Below, piece by piece: positions 40,987-48,318 of a stretch of DNA of 64,000 nucleotides. The translations under genes were made by a program, and so were the position numbers. Every line of letters begins with the position of its first letter. The first letter of the stretch is position 1. Under the pieces are notes generated by a model. That model saw only the letters and a list, made by a program, of their open reading frames with translations, searched no databases and was not told where the DNA came from. Source of the DNA: Geobacter sp. SVR (GTDB lineage: Bacteria; Desulfobacterota; Desulfuromonadia; Geobacterales; Pseudopelobacteraceae); NCBI RefSeq assembly GCF_016865365.1, contig NZ_AP024469.1:1727001-1791000 (forward strand), read 5' to 3'.

Positions 40987-41928
40987 TTAAAGTAGTTGTT
41001 TGAAGATCCCCAACAGGATATTCTTGGGAAGCTCTTTGGCAATCACCAGAGCATAGGCAGCCTTCTGTGAGATCCGTAGGGAGAGACCTGCGTAGATACC
41101 AAAGTCCTCACCGGCCTCGATACCCCAACCGGCCTTGATACCCGAACCGGCCTCGATACCCTCACCGGCCTCGATACCCCAACCGGCCTTGATACCCCAA
41201 CCGGCCTTGATACCCTCACCGGCCTCGATACCCGAACCGGCCTTGATACCCTCACCGGCCTTGATACCCTCACCGGCCTCGATACCCCAACCGGCCTTGA
41301 TACCCTCACCGGCCTTGATACCCGAACCGGCCTTGATACCCTCACCGGCCTTGATACCCGAACCGGCCTCGATACCCCAACCGGCCTCGATACCCCAACC
41401 GGCCTTGATACCCGAACCGGCCTCGATACCCCAACCGGCCTTGATACCCTCACCGGCCTCGATACCCCAACCGGCCTTGATACCCTCACCGGCCTTGATA
41501 CCCGAACCGGCCTTGATACCCTCACCGGCCTTGATACCCTCACCGGCCTCGATACCCCAACCGGCCTTGATACCCTCACCGGCCTTGATACCCGAACCGG
41601 CCTTGATACCCTCACCGGCCTTGATACCCGAACCGGCCTCGATACCCCAACCGGCCAACAGGTGAAATTCTACGCTCAGGTGTCCGGTGATGCGTATGTG
41701 ACCTCTGAAGAACAGGGAAGAACCTTTGAAGTCCCCCTGGATCTCAAGGACATCATTGGTGCGACCTGCGTGTTGGATGAGCCATTGTGCGTAACCAGCC
41801 CGATTCTCCGAGGCCAAGGCATCCAGAACAGTTTGATACTCCCCACCTTCAGGGAAGTGATCATTGAACCAACGTGTTCCACCACCACAGGCACCTTTCT
41901 GTTGCAACCATTCCTTTGTGATAAGCAT
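40987..41928 (-). CDS. hexapeptide-repeat beta-solenoid protein, unknown
   Basis: 313 residues. The N-terminal ~90 residues form a non-repetitive domain (ACGGGTRWFNDHFPEGGEYQ ... YAQWLIQHAG, then LFFRGHIRITGHLSVEFHL). Residues 92-271 are 30 perfect tandem hexapeptides AG[WSE]GI[EK], ending in a 40-residue cap. Ile every sixth residue with small residues between fits a left-handed or related beta-solenoid. Residues 3 and 6 of the unit are coupled: W is followed by E (9 of 10), S by K (7 of 8) and E by K (11 of 12). It is the second gene after the RNAP start. The role is unknown; DNA mimicry against a host enzyme is a guess. Confidence 0.8.
   Translation of the reverse strand: MLITKEWLQQKGACGGGTRWFNDHFPEGGEYQTVLDALASENRAGYAQWLIQHAGRTNDVLEIQGDFKGSSLFFRGHIRITGHLSVEFHLLAGWGIEAGSGIKAGEGIKAGSGIKAGEGIKAGWGIEAGEGIKAGEGIKAGSGIKAGEGIKAGWGIEAGEGIKAGWGIEAGSGIKAGWGIEAGWGIEAGSGIKAGEGIKAGSGIKAGEGIKAGWGIEAGEGIKAGEGIKAGSGIEAGEGIKAGWGIKAGWGIEAGEGIEAGSGIKAGWGIEAGEDFGIYAGLSLRISQKAAYALVIAKELPKNILLGIFKQLL
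41116..41655. repeat. 18-bp minisatellite, 30 units in two 15-unit blocks
   Basis: Thirty head-to-tail 18-bp units, in frame, of three main types, encoding AGWGIE, AGSGIK and AGEGIK. Units 1-15 and 16-30 (in protein order) share the same type at 11 of 15 positions, including the first eight in a row, so a 270-bp block has been duplicated and then diverged. Confidence 0.95.
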
Positions 41929-41978
41929 GGGTACATCCTCCTTTTATGGGTTGGGTTAAACGCAATAGGAAAACGCAG

Positions 41979-42026
41979 AAAGGGGAACCTCCGTCTCAGT
42001 CCAGTGACTCAGGAAGGTTCCCCTTT
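41979..42026. repeat. 12-bp perfect hairpin downstream of the RNAP gene
   Basis: AAAGGGGAACCT and AGGTTCCCCTTT pair perfectly around a 24-base loop. No T-run follows leftward, so a plain intrinsic terminator is unlikely. An RNase III-type processing site, as T7 has after gene 1, would fit the position between RNAP and the repeat-protein gene. Confidence 0.55.
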
Positions 42027-42089
42027 AAGGTGGTTTTGTTCTCAGCTCTAAGGACTGAGTATCCCGCAGTTGCACCTCTACGGTATGCC

Positions 42090-42118
42090 TTTACGTAGGC
42101 ATCAATCTTTGATATGCT
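42090..42118 (+). promoter_or_regulatory. host-type promoter for the rightward lipoprotein gene
   Basis: TTTACG (42090-42095), 17-base spacer, TATGCT (42113-42118), about 30 bases before the ATG at 42149. Four of six matches in each box. It would allow expression from the lysogen independent of the phage RNAP. Confidence 0.5.
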
Positions 42119-42148
42119 TAATTCTTTTGAAGATTAGGGGGGGGCTCT

Positions 42149-42349
42149 ATGAAAACGTTTTTGCTTGTGGTGGTGATGGTCAGTCTCACGGGCTGTGGTC
42201 CTGCCACCGTTTATCTGAAGCATCCAACAACCGGCGAGGTAAAGAGTTGTCAGGGTGATGTGACTCGGGATTGGGACATCTACGCAGCCGCTGAAGCCTG
42301 TGCAAAAGCACACGAGTCTGCGGGATACAGCAGGGTAGGAAATTACTAG
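42149..42349 (+). CDS. small lipoprotein, rightward cargo gene
   Basis: 66 residues. A lipoprotein signal peptide (KTFLLVVVMVSLTGC) has its lipobox Cys at residue 16, so the mature 51-residue protein is lipid-anchored. TVYLKHPTTGEVKSCQGDV and AAEACAKAHESAGYSRV resemble small lipoproteins found widely in proteobacteria and their prophages. GGGGGGG precedes the ATG. It faces the RNAP gene, with a 14-base gap between stops. Opposite orientation plus its own promoter suggests lysogenic expression, possibly envelope modification. Confidence 0.7.
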   Translation: MKTFLLVVVMVSLTGCGPATVYLKHPTTGEVKSCQGDVTRDWDIYAAAEACAKAHESAGYSRVGNY

Positions 42350-42363
42350 GCACCAGCCTGTAC

Positions 42364-44838
42364 TCAGGCAAAGAAGTACAGGGAGCCCTTCACAGTAGCA
42401 AGGTCCAGGTCCCCCATAGGTGGCACCTTGGGTATTTTCCAATGATGCTCCTCAGGTAACTGTCCCAGGATCTCTGACCTGAAGTTCTCCAGGACGTTCT
42501 CACTGTACTGCTCCACAAAGGTCTCCCTCAGGATAGCTGCCAGTGTATCCACGTTGCAGGCATGAGTGCCAAATGAGTCATGGATCATGGCAAAGTCAGT
42601 GATGCCCTGTTCCTTGCATCTCAACACCGTCCTCATGAGGTGAGAAGCATCCATTGAGTGAACAAAGTTGGGGGCAATTCCATTGGCCTGCTTCCTGTTG
42701 TCCATCTTGTTGGTGTCTGAGGCCAGGGTGAGGCGTACATAGGTTCCACCCCAAAAGGTGTCTATGCGTTTCTCAAGGGTCCTCAGGTACTCTTGGTGCG
42801 CCCTGAATCCCACCGGAGTAGTCCACCACACCGGTATCTCCACCTCAGCACACACCTTGGCAACCTCCTGGAGCCAATCCATAGCATCCCGAGCAGCAAT
42901 AACCACTTGGCCTATGGCTTCCCACAGCCTTTCTGCCAGATAGATGCAGGCCTGGAACACCTCCTTGGTTCCCAAGTATTCAGAGCCCCGCTTCCGCAGC
43001 TCCTGAAGGAGTTGATCCTTGAAGCCGTACTTCTTGGCTCCATAGGGTGAGGTCATGACGGCACGTTTAGCAATACCCCTATCAACCTTGCCCTGCCACA
43101 GCTTTGCCTCCTCACATCCCTCAGCAGCATCCCTGTTCACCATCTCGTTCACCAGAGCGGCTACCCGTTGGTAGATGTCCTGGGGGTGTTCAGCAGGGAG
43201 CAGGTTAACGGCGGCACCCCCTACAGAGTCCTTGAGCATGGCTGAGAAGTGTTGGAGGCCTGAGCAAGTTCCATCCTGGGCTATTGGGAGGTATGACACA
43301 AAGGCTTCAGGACAACCGGTTACATGGGCCTGTGCATATTCAAAGCAGGCAGCCAGGAAACAGAATGGTGAGTCTGCTATTGGCTTACCGTTCTCATCCA
43401 CAGCACACCAGAAGCGTTGTCCATCCAGAGGGTTTTCCGCTGAATCTGTGATTTCCCGCTCATGCTCATCCACCCACTTTATGCGGTCTTCAAACGACAC
43501 CTTGTCCACACCATAGGTATTAGCCAGATGGATCTTCAGCCACTTCAAACCGGTGGCACCTAAGGGTTTACCTTGGGCGAACTGCAAGAGGCCTTTCCCG
43601 AGGTCATCTGACTGAGGATTCACTTGGTTTGGGACCGGATACAGCCGCCCCCTCCAGTCCAGGACATGTGGGAAGTATATCTCCGGTTCATCTGCAAACC
43701 TGGAGGCCAGCCTCAGTTTGGTACACACCGCCGTCCGCTTTGATTTGTTCCTCAGGAACTCCTCATGGACTGTAGCCGCTTTGCGTTTCCATTCGGTGAC
43801 TACCTCGGGAGATACCTGCTTCAGCCGTTCAAATTCTTCATCAGAGGACCAGGGCTTAGGTGGGAGATCCTCTTTGTCCTGTGCGGGGAGATCGGCTAGG
43901 GTAGAGCCGCCCTCCCACAACACGGATGCCACCTCGAATAACCTTTTGTTGATCCTCCAGGGTGTCTCCTGAACGGTGTTCATGGCGTGGTAGACATCAT
44001 CCATCCGGTGAAGTCCAAGTTCAGACAGGGCCTTCTTGTTCCTGGTCTTGATTAGCTTGAACCTCAGAGATGCTGAGTTGCTCAGGTATCCACCACCCTC
44101 AACACCTTCCCATGGCTTAGGGGAGACCACCATGGGCATGAATGATGGTGACAGAAGTTCACACCGCTCATTCACCCTCTCCACCCATTTGACTGCCTTT
44201 TCAGTGCCGGTCAGGTAATACCTATCGTTCACCATAGTCCGTTCAATCAGACCCGTACTGAGGATGCACAGCTCTATCAGCTTGCATCCAATGATCAGCC
44301 TTTCCTCCTGCTCAATCCTGTCGTCATCAATACCCATCTTCCTCTTCTTGAGCATGACAACGGTACGTTTGTGGTGAAATGATGCCATCCTGAGGTCTTG
44401 TTCCATCTTGGAAACGTACCCCTTATGGCTGGATCTGAACTTGGCATACTCATGTTGGTCCATGACCATCCTGGTCAGGTTCAGGGCTGTGGTCTGGAGC
44501 TTCACCATATCCGTGAGAGCGTTCATGCACTCCTTCAGGGTCAGGTAAGCCAGCTCCTCAGGTGTCACCTTGAGCTTGGTCAGGAACTGCCGGACTTGAT
44601 GCATCTTCTGAGAGCCCCGTGTCGGTTTGAGAAAGTCCTCTATGGCTTCCGTCATAGGCTCCATGGACTTTTTCATAATGGCTACACCTGGGGGAAGATC
44701 AGTGACACCAGACTGAAGCTGCTTACGGTACTGGTTCACGCCTGCCTGGACTCCCTCAAACTCCAACTCAATTTGTTGCTGAAGTTTACTCTGCTGCACA
44801 CGGGCCTCCTCTTTCACTTTAGTAAACATGAGTAACAC
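42364..44838 (-). CDS. single-subunit phage RNA polymerase (T7 gp1-like)
   Basis: 824 residues. The T7 catalytic set is intact: motif A DGTCSGLQHFSAML (Asp522, T7 Asp537), motif B KRAVMTSPYGAKKYGF (Lys591 and Tyr599, T7 Lys631 and Tyr639) and motif C IHDSFGTHA (Asp753, T7 Asp812), with the C-terminal YFFA equivalent to T7 FAFA. The specificity-loop region (~680-710) differs from T7, as expected if it reads a different promoter. I keep the upstream start, but the ATG at 44829 is as likely. It would transcribe the three 14-mer promoters. Confidence 0.97.
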   Translation of the reverse strand: MLLMFTKVKEEARVQQSKLQQQIELEFEGVQAGVNQYRKQLQSGVTDLPPGVAIMKKSMEPMTEAIEDFLKPTRGSQKMHQVRQFLTKLKVTPEELAYLTLKECMNALTDMVKLQTTALNLTRMVMDQHEYAKFRSSHKGYVSKMEQDLRMASFHHKRTVVMLKKRKMGIDDDRIEQEERLIIGCKLIELCILSTGLIERTMVNDRYYLTGTEKAVKWVERVNERCELLSPSFMPMVVSPKPWEGVEGGGYLSNSASLRFKLIKTRNKKALSELGLHRMDDVYHAMNTVQETPWRINKRLFEVASVLWEGGSTLADLPAQDKEDLPPKPWSSDEEFERLKQVSPEVVTEWKRKAATVHEEFLRNKSKRTAVCTKLRLASRFADEPEIYFPHVLDWRGRLYPVPNQVNPQSDDLGKGLLQFAQGKPLGATGLKWLKIHLANTYGVDKVSFEDRIKWVDEHEREITDSAENPLDGQRFWCAVDENGKPIADSPFCFLAACFEYAQAHVTGCPEAFVSYLPIAQDGTCSGLQHFSAMLKDSVGGAAVNLLPAEHPQDIYQRVAALVNEMVNRDAAEGCEEAKLWQGKVDRGIAKRAVMTSPYGAKKYGFKDQLLQELRKRGSEYLGTKEVFQACIYLAERLWEAIGQVVIAARDAMDWLQEVAKVCAEVEIPVWWTTPVGFRAHQEYLRTLEKRIDTFWGGTYVRLTLASDTNKMDNRKQANGIAPNFVHSMDASHLMRTVLRCKEQGITDFAMIHDSFGTHACNVDTLAAILRETFVEQYSENVLENFRSEILGQLPEEHHWKIPKVPPMGDLDLATVKGSLYFFA

Positions 44839-44862
44839 TTTAGGCTCAAACTTTAAGTAAGG

Positions 44863-44899
44863 GACCGATAGAAGTCGATTTGGGTGACTCCTACCGATC
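44863..44899 (-). promoter_or_regulatory. hairpin in the RNAP leader
   Basis: GACCGATAGAAGTC and GACTCCTACCGATC pair over 14 positions if three G-U pairs are allowed, with a 9-base loop. It lies between P3 and the RNAP start on the leftward transcript and could be a leader structure or processing site. Confidence 0.4.
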
Positions 44900-44918
44900 C
44901 GAGTGTTGTTTCATCAAA

Positions 44919-44932
44919 GGTGGTGAGGTGAA
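44919..44932 (-). promoter_or_regulatory. putative phage RNAP promoter P3 (before RNAP)
   Basis: TTCACCTCACCACC on the minus strand, followed by TTTGATGAAAC exactly as at P2. It lies about 80 bases before the RNAP start, so the polymerase may activate its own gene. Confidence 0.6.
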
Positions 44933-45098
44933 CATCGAATGGGAGGCCTTTTCCCTTGAGTTGTCGTATGGTTAGCTTAGGTTGAAACATCGAATTATCT
45001 GGCGCTATCATAGCCCAAGTATGCGTCAAAATAAGTCGTATTTGCCTTAAGTGAATCTAATATTATCCCGCAGGTCAAACTAACTGAGTAATAAAACG

Positions 45099-45114
45099 GT
45101 TTGGGAAGTCAAAC
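45099..45114 (-). promoter_or_regulatory. operator-like palindrome upstream of the RNAP gene
   Basis: GTTTGG-GAAG-TCAAAC, one mismatch from a perfect GTTTGA-N4-TCAAAC palindrome and with the same orientation and spacer as the sites at 7675 and 8865. On the minus strand it contains TTGACT. A repressor bound here would silence the phage RNAP in the lysogen. Confidence 0.6.
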
Positions 45115-45152
45115 TTTATTAGCAAAATCAAGGCGTTACCTGAGTAACACCC

Positions 45153-45169
45153 TTACAGATTCAGTCACA
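45153..45169 (+). repeat. candidate integrase arm site, right
   Basis: TTACAGATTCAGTCACA, one mismatch from 5015-5031 and in the same orientation, 33 bases inside attR. Its complement also contains the TGA that ends the integrase frame in the reconstructed unintegrated phage. Confidence 0.3.
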
Positions 45170-45202
45170 GTTCTCTGTGAAGCCAGTATTCCCTTGCGTA
45201 GG

Positions 45203-45247
45203 GCCAGATCCTAAGTCTGGTGCGTCTGCCAATTCCGCCACTCTCGC
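45203..45247. repeat. attR core (45-nt direct repeat)
   Basis: Exact copy of 4893-4937. It is the 5' half of tRNA-Leu without the variable arm, T-arm or 3' acceptor strand, so it is a tRNA fragment left with the original host upstream sequence. Confidence 0.95.
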
Positions 45248-45491
45248 GCGAAGCCAGGTCGGCAATCATCAGCCCGGAGCTGCTGTTGATGTTATTCTAA
45301 CATGTTTCCTGTGCGACTTTAATCAGCCAGGCGCAGCAGTAAAGACTAACTCAATACCACGAATTTATAAGATACGTCAACAATTATAGCTCGCATGGCG
45401 GCAGGGTGAGTCGATGCAGTATAAATCTGCCCCTATTTTCTATAATTTGAGGGTAAATTAGATATATTTTGTTTAAATTAGTTAAAAATTA
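45248..45491. other. host intergenic DNA with the displaced tRNA-Leu upstream region
   Basis: No gene. On the minus strand TAGAAT (45294-45299) lies about 47 bases before the tRNA 5' end and could be the -10 box of the original tRNA-Leu promoter, now driving only the attR fragment. The rest is AT-rich up to the riboswitch promoter. Confidence 0.4.
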
Positions 45492-45519
45492 TTGACAAAA
45501 AAAATAAAATTGTTAATAA
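45492..45519 (+). promoter_or_regulatory. sigma-70 promoter of the riboswitch transcript
   Basis: TTGACA (45492-45497), 16-base A-rich spacer, TAATAA (45514-45519), with TG just before the -10 box. About 16 bases further the riboswitch fold begins. Confidence 0.7.
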
Positions 45520-45534
45520 CGTTGTTTGCATACT

Positions 45535-45611
45535 CTCTGAAAGGGCAAACCCAGGGGAACCTGGGGACGCAAAGCCACGGGTCCAGTTCCGGATAGCCGG
45601 GTTGCCGAAAA
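45535..45611 (+). ncRNA. GEMM-I cyclic-dinucleotide riboswitch aptamer
   Basis: The conserved GEMM-I blocks are present in order: AAAGGGCAAACC, a short P1b hairpin closed by CCAGG/CCTGG, GGGACGCAAAGCCACGGG with the GNRA-receptor region, a TCCAGTTCCGGA-type stem, and TAGCCGGGTTGCCGA. The base equivalent to G20 of the Vibrio Vc2 aptamer appears to be G, which favours c-di-GMP over cGAMP. That reading is by eye only. It controls the receiver gene downstream through the following terminator. Confidence 0.88.
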
Positions 45612-45657
45612 GAGGGCTAGCAGAAATAGCCCTCCGTTACGGGAAGGGTTTTTTTTT
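45612..45657 (+). terminator. riboswitch expression platform, terminator
   Basis: Two competing hairpins: AGGGCTAGC-AGAAATAGCCCT and, overlapping it, CCCTCCG-TTA-CGGGAAGGG followed by nine T. Ligand binding could choose between them. The direction (on or off) cannot be read from sequence. Confidence 0.6.
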
Positions 45658-45721
45658 GGGCGACTCCGCAGGTTGAATCTGTTTACCAGCACTTGTCTGC
45701 AGCGCTTGGGAATGGAGGTAC

Positions 45722-46216
45722 GTGTTGAGTTACAGTGCAGCCCCGATTTCTCTTTTGTATGTGGAGGACGACATAGTCACCGGGATGATCCTTCACCGGA
45801 TCCTTTCCAGCACCTTTTCCCACCTCGTGATTCACACCGCCCACAGCGGAGAGGATGGGATCAAAATGTATCGGGAGCACGGCCATGATATCGTTGTGAG
45901 CGACATCATGATGCCGGGCCTCGACGGGATGCAGATGGTACGTGAGATACAGCGCCTGGCCCCGGAAACGCTCTGTATCTTTACAACGGCCAAGACCGGG
46001 GACGCGAATTTCCTGGTTCAGGCGCAAAAGCTCAGCCGCATGCGTCTCTATTTCAAGCCCACCGACTGTTCCGAACTTATCCGTGGCATCAGGGAATGCA
46101 TCGACACCATCATGACCAGAAGAAGCAGAACCCTGCTTTTCAGCATGAACTTTCAGGGAGCCGTGGCGGACAACAGAGTAACGAGACGCGCCCGTCAATC
46201 CCGATTCTCCCTATAG
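45722..46216 (+). CDS. stand-alone response-regulator receiver protein under riboswitch control
   Basis: 164 residues, GTG start after GGAGG. CheY-like receiver: acidic pair in YVEDDIV, phospho-acceptor Asp in DIVVSDIMMPGLDG, Thr in CIFTTAKTG and Lys in LYFKPTD. After the domain comes only a short basic tail (RRARQSRFSL), so there is no output domain. It must act through a partner protein. Preceded by a GEMM riboswitch, which links its level to a cyclic dinucleotide. Confidence 0.88.
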   Translation: MLSYSAAPISLLYVEDDIVTGMILHRILSSTFSHLVIHTAHSGEDGIKMYREHGHDIVVSDIMMPGLDGMQMVREIQRLAPETLCIFTTAKTGDANFLVQAQKLSRMRLYFKPTDCSELIRGIRECIDTIMTRRSRTLLFSMNFQGAVADNRVTRRARQSRFSL

Positions 46217-46270
46217 TGAAAACGGAACGTTCCAGCCCTCGACCCGATCTCCTGGAGCAGGATACCCTTT

Positions 46271-46621
46271 CTATCCCCCCGCCAGCTTTACCTTGAAACC
46301 TCGTGCCTGCAGTTCCTGCAGCAGAGTGTCGCGATGATCTCCCTGGATCTCGATCACCCCTTGCTTGACCGTGCCGCCGCATCCGCAGCGTTTTTTCAAG
46401 GCCCCGGCCAGATCGGTCAGTTCCTTGCCGGGCAGAGGAATTCCCGTGATGACGATGACGGTTCCTCCTCCGCGTCCTTTGACCTCGCGGCGCAGGCGGA
46501 CGATCCCGTCGGCAGGCTTGGCCGCCGGCTGCTGACCGGTCCGGTCGCTTTTTCTTTTGTCCTGGCGAACTCTGCCCGCTTCACTGGAATAGACCAGCAC
46601 TGCATTTTTATCGTCTTTCAC
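46271..46621 (-). CDS. SUI1/YciH-family translation factor
   Basis: 116 residues from the GTG at 46621 (GGGGG upstream). SUI1 domain: RGGGTVIVITGIPLP, LAGALKKRCGCGGTVKQGVIEIQGDHRD, then LQELQARGFKVKLAGG. The eIF1-like fold contacts the 30S decoding region. In bacteria its role in initiation fidelity is poorly settled. Two longer TTG starts overlap nadE. Directly downstream of nadE. Confidence 0.9.
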   Translation of the reverse strand: MKDDKNAVLVYSSEAGRVRQDKRKSDRTGQQPAAKPADGIVRLRREVKGRGGGTVIVITGIPLPGKELTDLAGALKKRCGCGGTVKQGVIEIQGDHRDTLLQELQARGFKVKLAGG

Positions 46622-46623
46622 GC

Positions 46624-47448
46624 TCAACGCCCCCAATCCCGCGAGTACCTGAAGTCGCGATCGATGGTACGATGCGACACTTTGGCGATTACCGGCATAC
46701 GTCGCTTGAAGTGGGAGTTCTGTACCTTCTTGTAGATGGAGTCGACAAATCCGGCCTCAAAGCCCGATTCGAGCAGTTCGTCGCGGGTCAGGCGCTGGTC
46801 CACCATGCGGTAGAGCAGTTCATCCACCTGACGATAGGAAAAGCCCAGCTCCTCCTCGTCCGTCTGGCCGGCCCACAGGTCGGCCGAAGGTTGTTTGGCG
46901 ATTACCGCCCCGGGCACCCCCATTGCTTCCGACAGTTGCCAGATATGGGTTTTATAGAGGTCGCCGATCGGGTTCAGGGCACTGGCCATGTCCCCGTACA
47001 GGGTGCCGTACCCCAGCAGCAGTTCGGTTTTGTTGCTGGTGCCCAGCACCAGTGCACCCAGCAGGGCGGAGTGATCAAAAAGGATGGTCATGCGCTCGCG
47101 GGCCATTTTGTTGCCCCGCCTCATATTGTCGGCATCGGGAAACATTTCGAAGTACGCGTCCACCATGGGGGTGATCGGCACAACCGAAAAGTTGACGCCG
47201 CAGGCCTGCGCCACCAGCCGTGCGTGGGCTTCGCTCTCCGGATTGCTGCTCTTGTAGGGCATGCAGACCGCATGCACGTTCTCCGGGCCGAGCGCTTCGG
47301 CCGCGATGAATACGACCAGGGCAGAATCTATTCCTCCGGACAGTCCCAGCACCGCCTTGGTGATTCCGACCTTGTGCACCTCGTCGCGTACGAATCCGAC
47401 CAGCATCCGGCGCAACAGATCGGTGTTAACCGGCAATCCCGGCATCAT
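46624..47448 (-). CDS. nadE: NAD+ synthetase, ammonia-utilising domain
   Basis: 274 residues. The N-type ATP pyrophosphatase loop is [10 protein letters not shown], followed by [32 protein letters not shown], the NadE signature, and [18 protein letters not shown]. It amidates NaAD to NAD+. The glutaminase domain seen in long NadE proteins is missing here but is encoded by the overlapping gene at 47445-48293. Confidence 0.96.
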   Translation of the reverse strand: MMPGLPVNTDLLRRMLVGFVRDEVHKVGITKAVLGLSGGIDSALVVFIAAEALGPENVHAVCMPYKSSNPESEAHARLVAQACGVNFSVVPITPMVDAYFEMFPDADNMRRGNKMARERMTILFDHSALLGALVLGTSNKTELLLGYGTLYGDMASALNPIGDLYKTHIWQLSEAMGVPGAVIAKQPSADLWAGQTDEEELGFSYRQVDELLYRMVDQRLTRDELLESGFEAGFVDSIYKKVQNSHFKRRMPVIAKVSHRTIDRDFRYSRDWGR

Positions 47449-48293
47449 AGCCCCCTTTCACGTTCGATGCGTCTGAGTTCGCGCATGGTTACGAAGAGAT
47501 TCTCGTCCCGCAGCATGGGAGAAAAGATGCGCTCCCGCCGCAGGGCGCCTTCTTCGATCAGGGCGGTTACCGCCTCCTCTTCCCACAGTCTGGCCCGCAC
47601 CAGCGATTCGCCGGAGGGGGCGACATATTCCGACCCTCCCCAGAAGCTGATGCCATCCTCGTAACCGGTCCGGTTGCAGTATAGTACGCGGCAGTTCAGG
47701 AAAAGGGCAGTGGTGGAAGCAAGCTGCTGCCAGGCCCTGGCCGACCCGAGCGAGTCCCCTTCCACCCCCCGGCCGGGGCTGCTGGAAAGGCAGATCAGGG
47801 CGGTTGCACCGTCCATGGCGAGAATGTAGGAGGCGGAGAGATGCCACATGTCCTCGCAGATCAACATGCCGAAACGGCCGAAGCGGGTGTCGAAGGCCCT
47901 AAAATGCTCGCCGCGTGCCATATAGCGCTGTTCGTCGAACAGGCCGTAGGTGGGGAGGTATACCTTGCGGTGCAGATGCTTGATTGCACCCTGCTCCAGG
48001 TACAGGGCTGAATTGAAGAAACGGTAGTCGCTGGTGACTTCCACGAATCCGACCGCAATCGAAATGTGACGGGAAAGCTCGATCAGGCGACGGATCTCAG
48101 GAGCGTCGATGCCGCGTGCAACTTCGGGTACCAGATCCTTCAGGAAATAGCCGGTCAGGGCCAGCTCCGGAAAGACGATCAGGTCGGCCTTGTCACGCGT
48201 TGCCTGGCAGACGTACTCCTCGATGAGCGCCAGGTTGTCGGCAACGGTACCGAGCTTTGGTTTGATCTGGGCCAGAACGGCCTTGAAATTCAT
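47445..48293 (-). CDS. nitrilase-fold amidase, probable glutaminase partner of NadE
   Basis: 282 residues of the carbon-nitrogen hydrolase family. The catalytic triad is Glu in FPELALTGY, Lys in [14 protein letters not shown] and Cys in MLICEDMWH. Closest in pattern to the glutaminase domain of glutamine-dependent NAD synthetases. It overlaps nadE by four bases, so the two probably form a split two-subunit enzyme in which glutamine-derived ammonia feeds NadE. Confidence 0.88.
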   Translation of the reverse strand: MNFKAVLAQIKPKLGTVADNLALIEEYVCQATRDKADLIVFPELALTGYFLKDLVPEVARGIDAPEIRRLIELSRHISIAVGFVEVTSDYRFFNSALYLEQGAIKHLHRKVYLPTYGLFDEQRYMARGEHFRAFDTRFGRFGMLICEDMWHLSASYILAMDGATALICLSSSPGRGVEGDSLGSARAWQQLASTTALFLNCRVLYCNRTGYEDGISFWGGSEYVAPSGESLVRARLWEEEAVTALIEEGALRRERIFSPMLRDENLFVTMRELRRIERERGL

Positions 48294-48318
48294 GGTGCCT
48301 CCTCAATCCCTGTGTTCA

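Larger units (their letters stand above)
44933..45202. other. non-coding right end of the prophage
   Basis: 270 bases without a gene. They hold the operator at 45099-45114, extra TCAAAC half-sites, a GTTAC-CTGA-GTAAC palindrome (45135-45148) and the candidate arm site 45153-45169. The minus strand has several TTGAC elements, so a host promoter for RNAP is likely here, but I cannot fix its -10 box. Confidence 0.5.
4893..45247. mobile_element. integrated T7-like podovirus prophage, about 40.3 kb
   Basis: The element runs between two exact 45-nt copies of the tRNA-Leu 5' half. It encodes a tyrosine integrase beside the left boundary, a single-subunit RNA polymerase beside the right boundary, and in between a full T7-style set: replication (SSB, endonuclease, primase-helicase, polymerase, exonuclease, ligase), head (portal, scaffold, capsid), short tail (tubes A and B, tailspike), internal ejection proteins, lysis genes and terminase. 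All long frames are intact and tightly packed, many with start/stop overlaps, so it may be inducible. Gene order follows T7, except that ligase sits after the exonuclease and the endolysin sits in the late region. Confidence 0.95.

Noticed and set aside
41116-41655. CRISPR-like regular repeats
   Set aside because: Units are contiguous 18-mers with no spacers and are in frame within a gene.
41135-41665. Long open frames on the plus strand and in a second minus frame across the repeat array
   Set aside because: An 18-bp repeat without stops leaves several frames open at once. Only the frame with a ribosome site and non-repetitive ends is credible.
45203-45247. Second tRNA-Leu gene
   Set aside because: Only the 5' half is present. 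The variable arm, T-arm and 3' acceptor strand are missing; it is the attR core.
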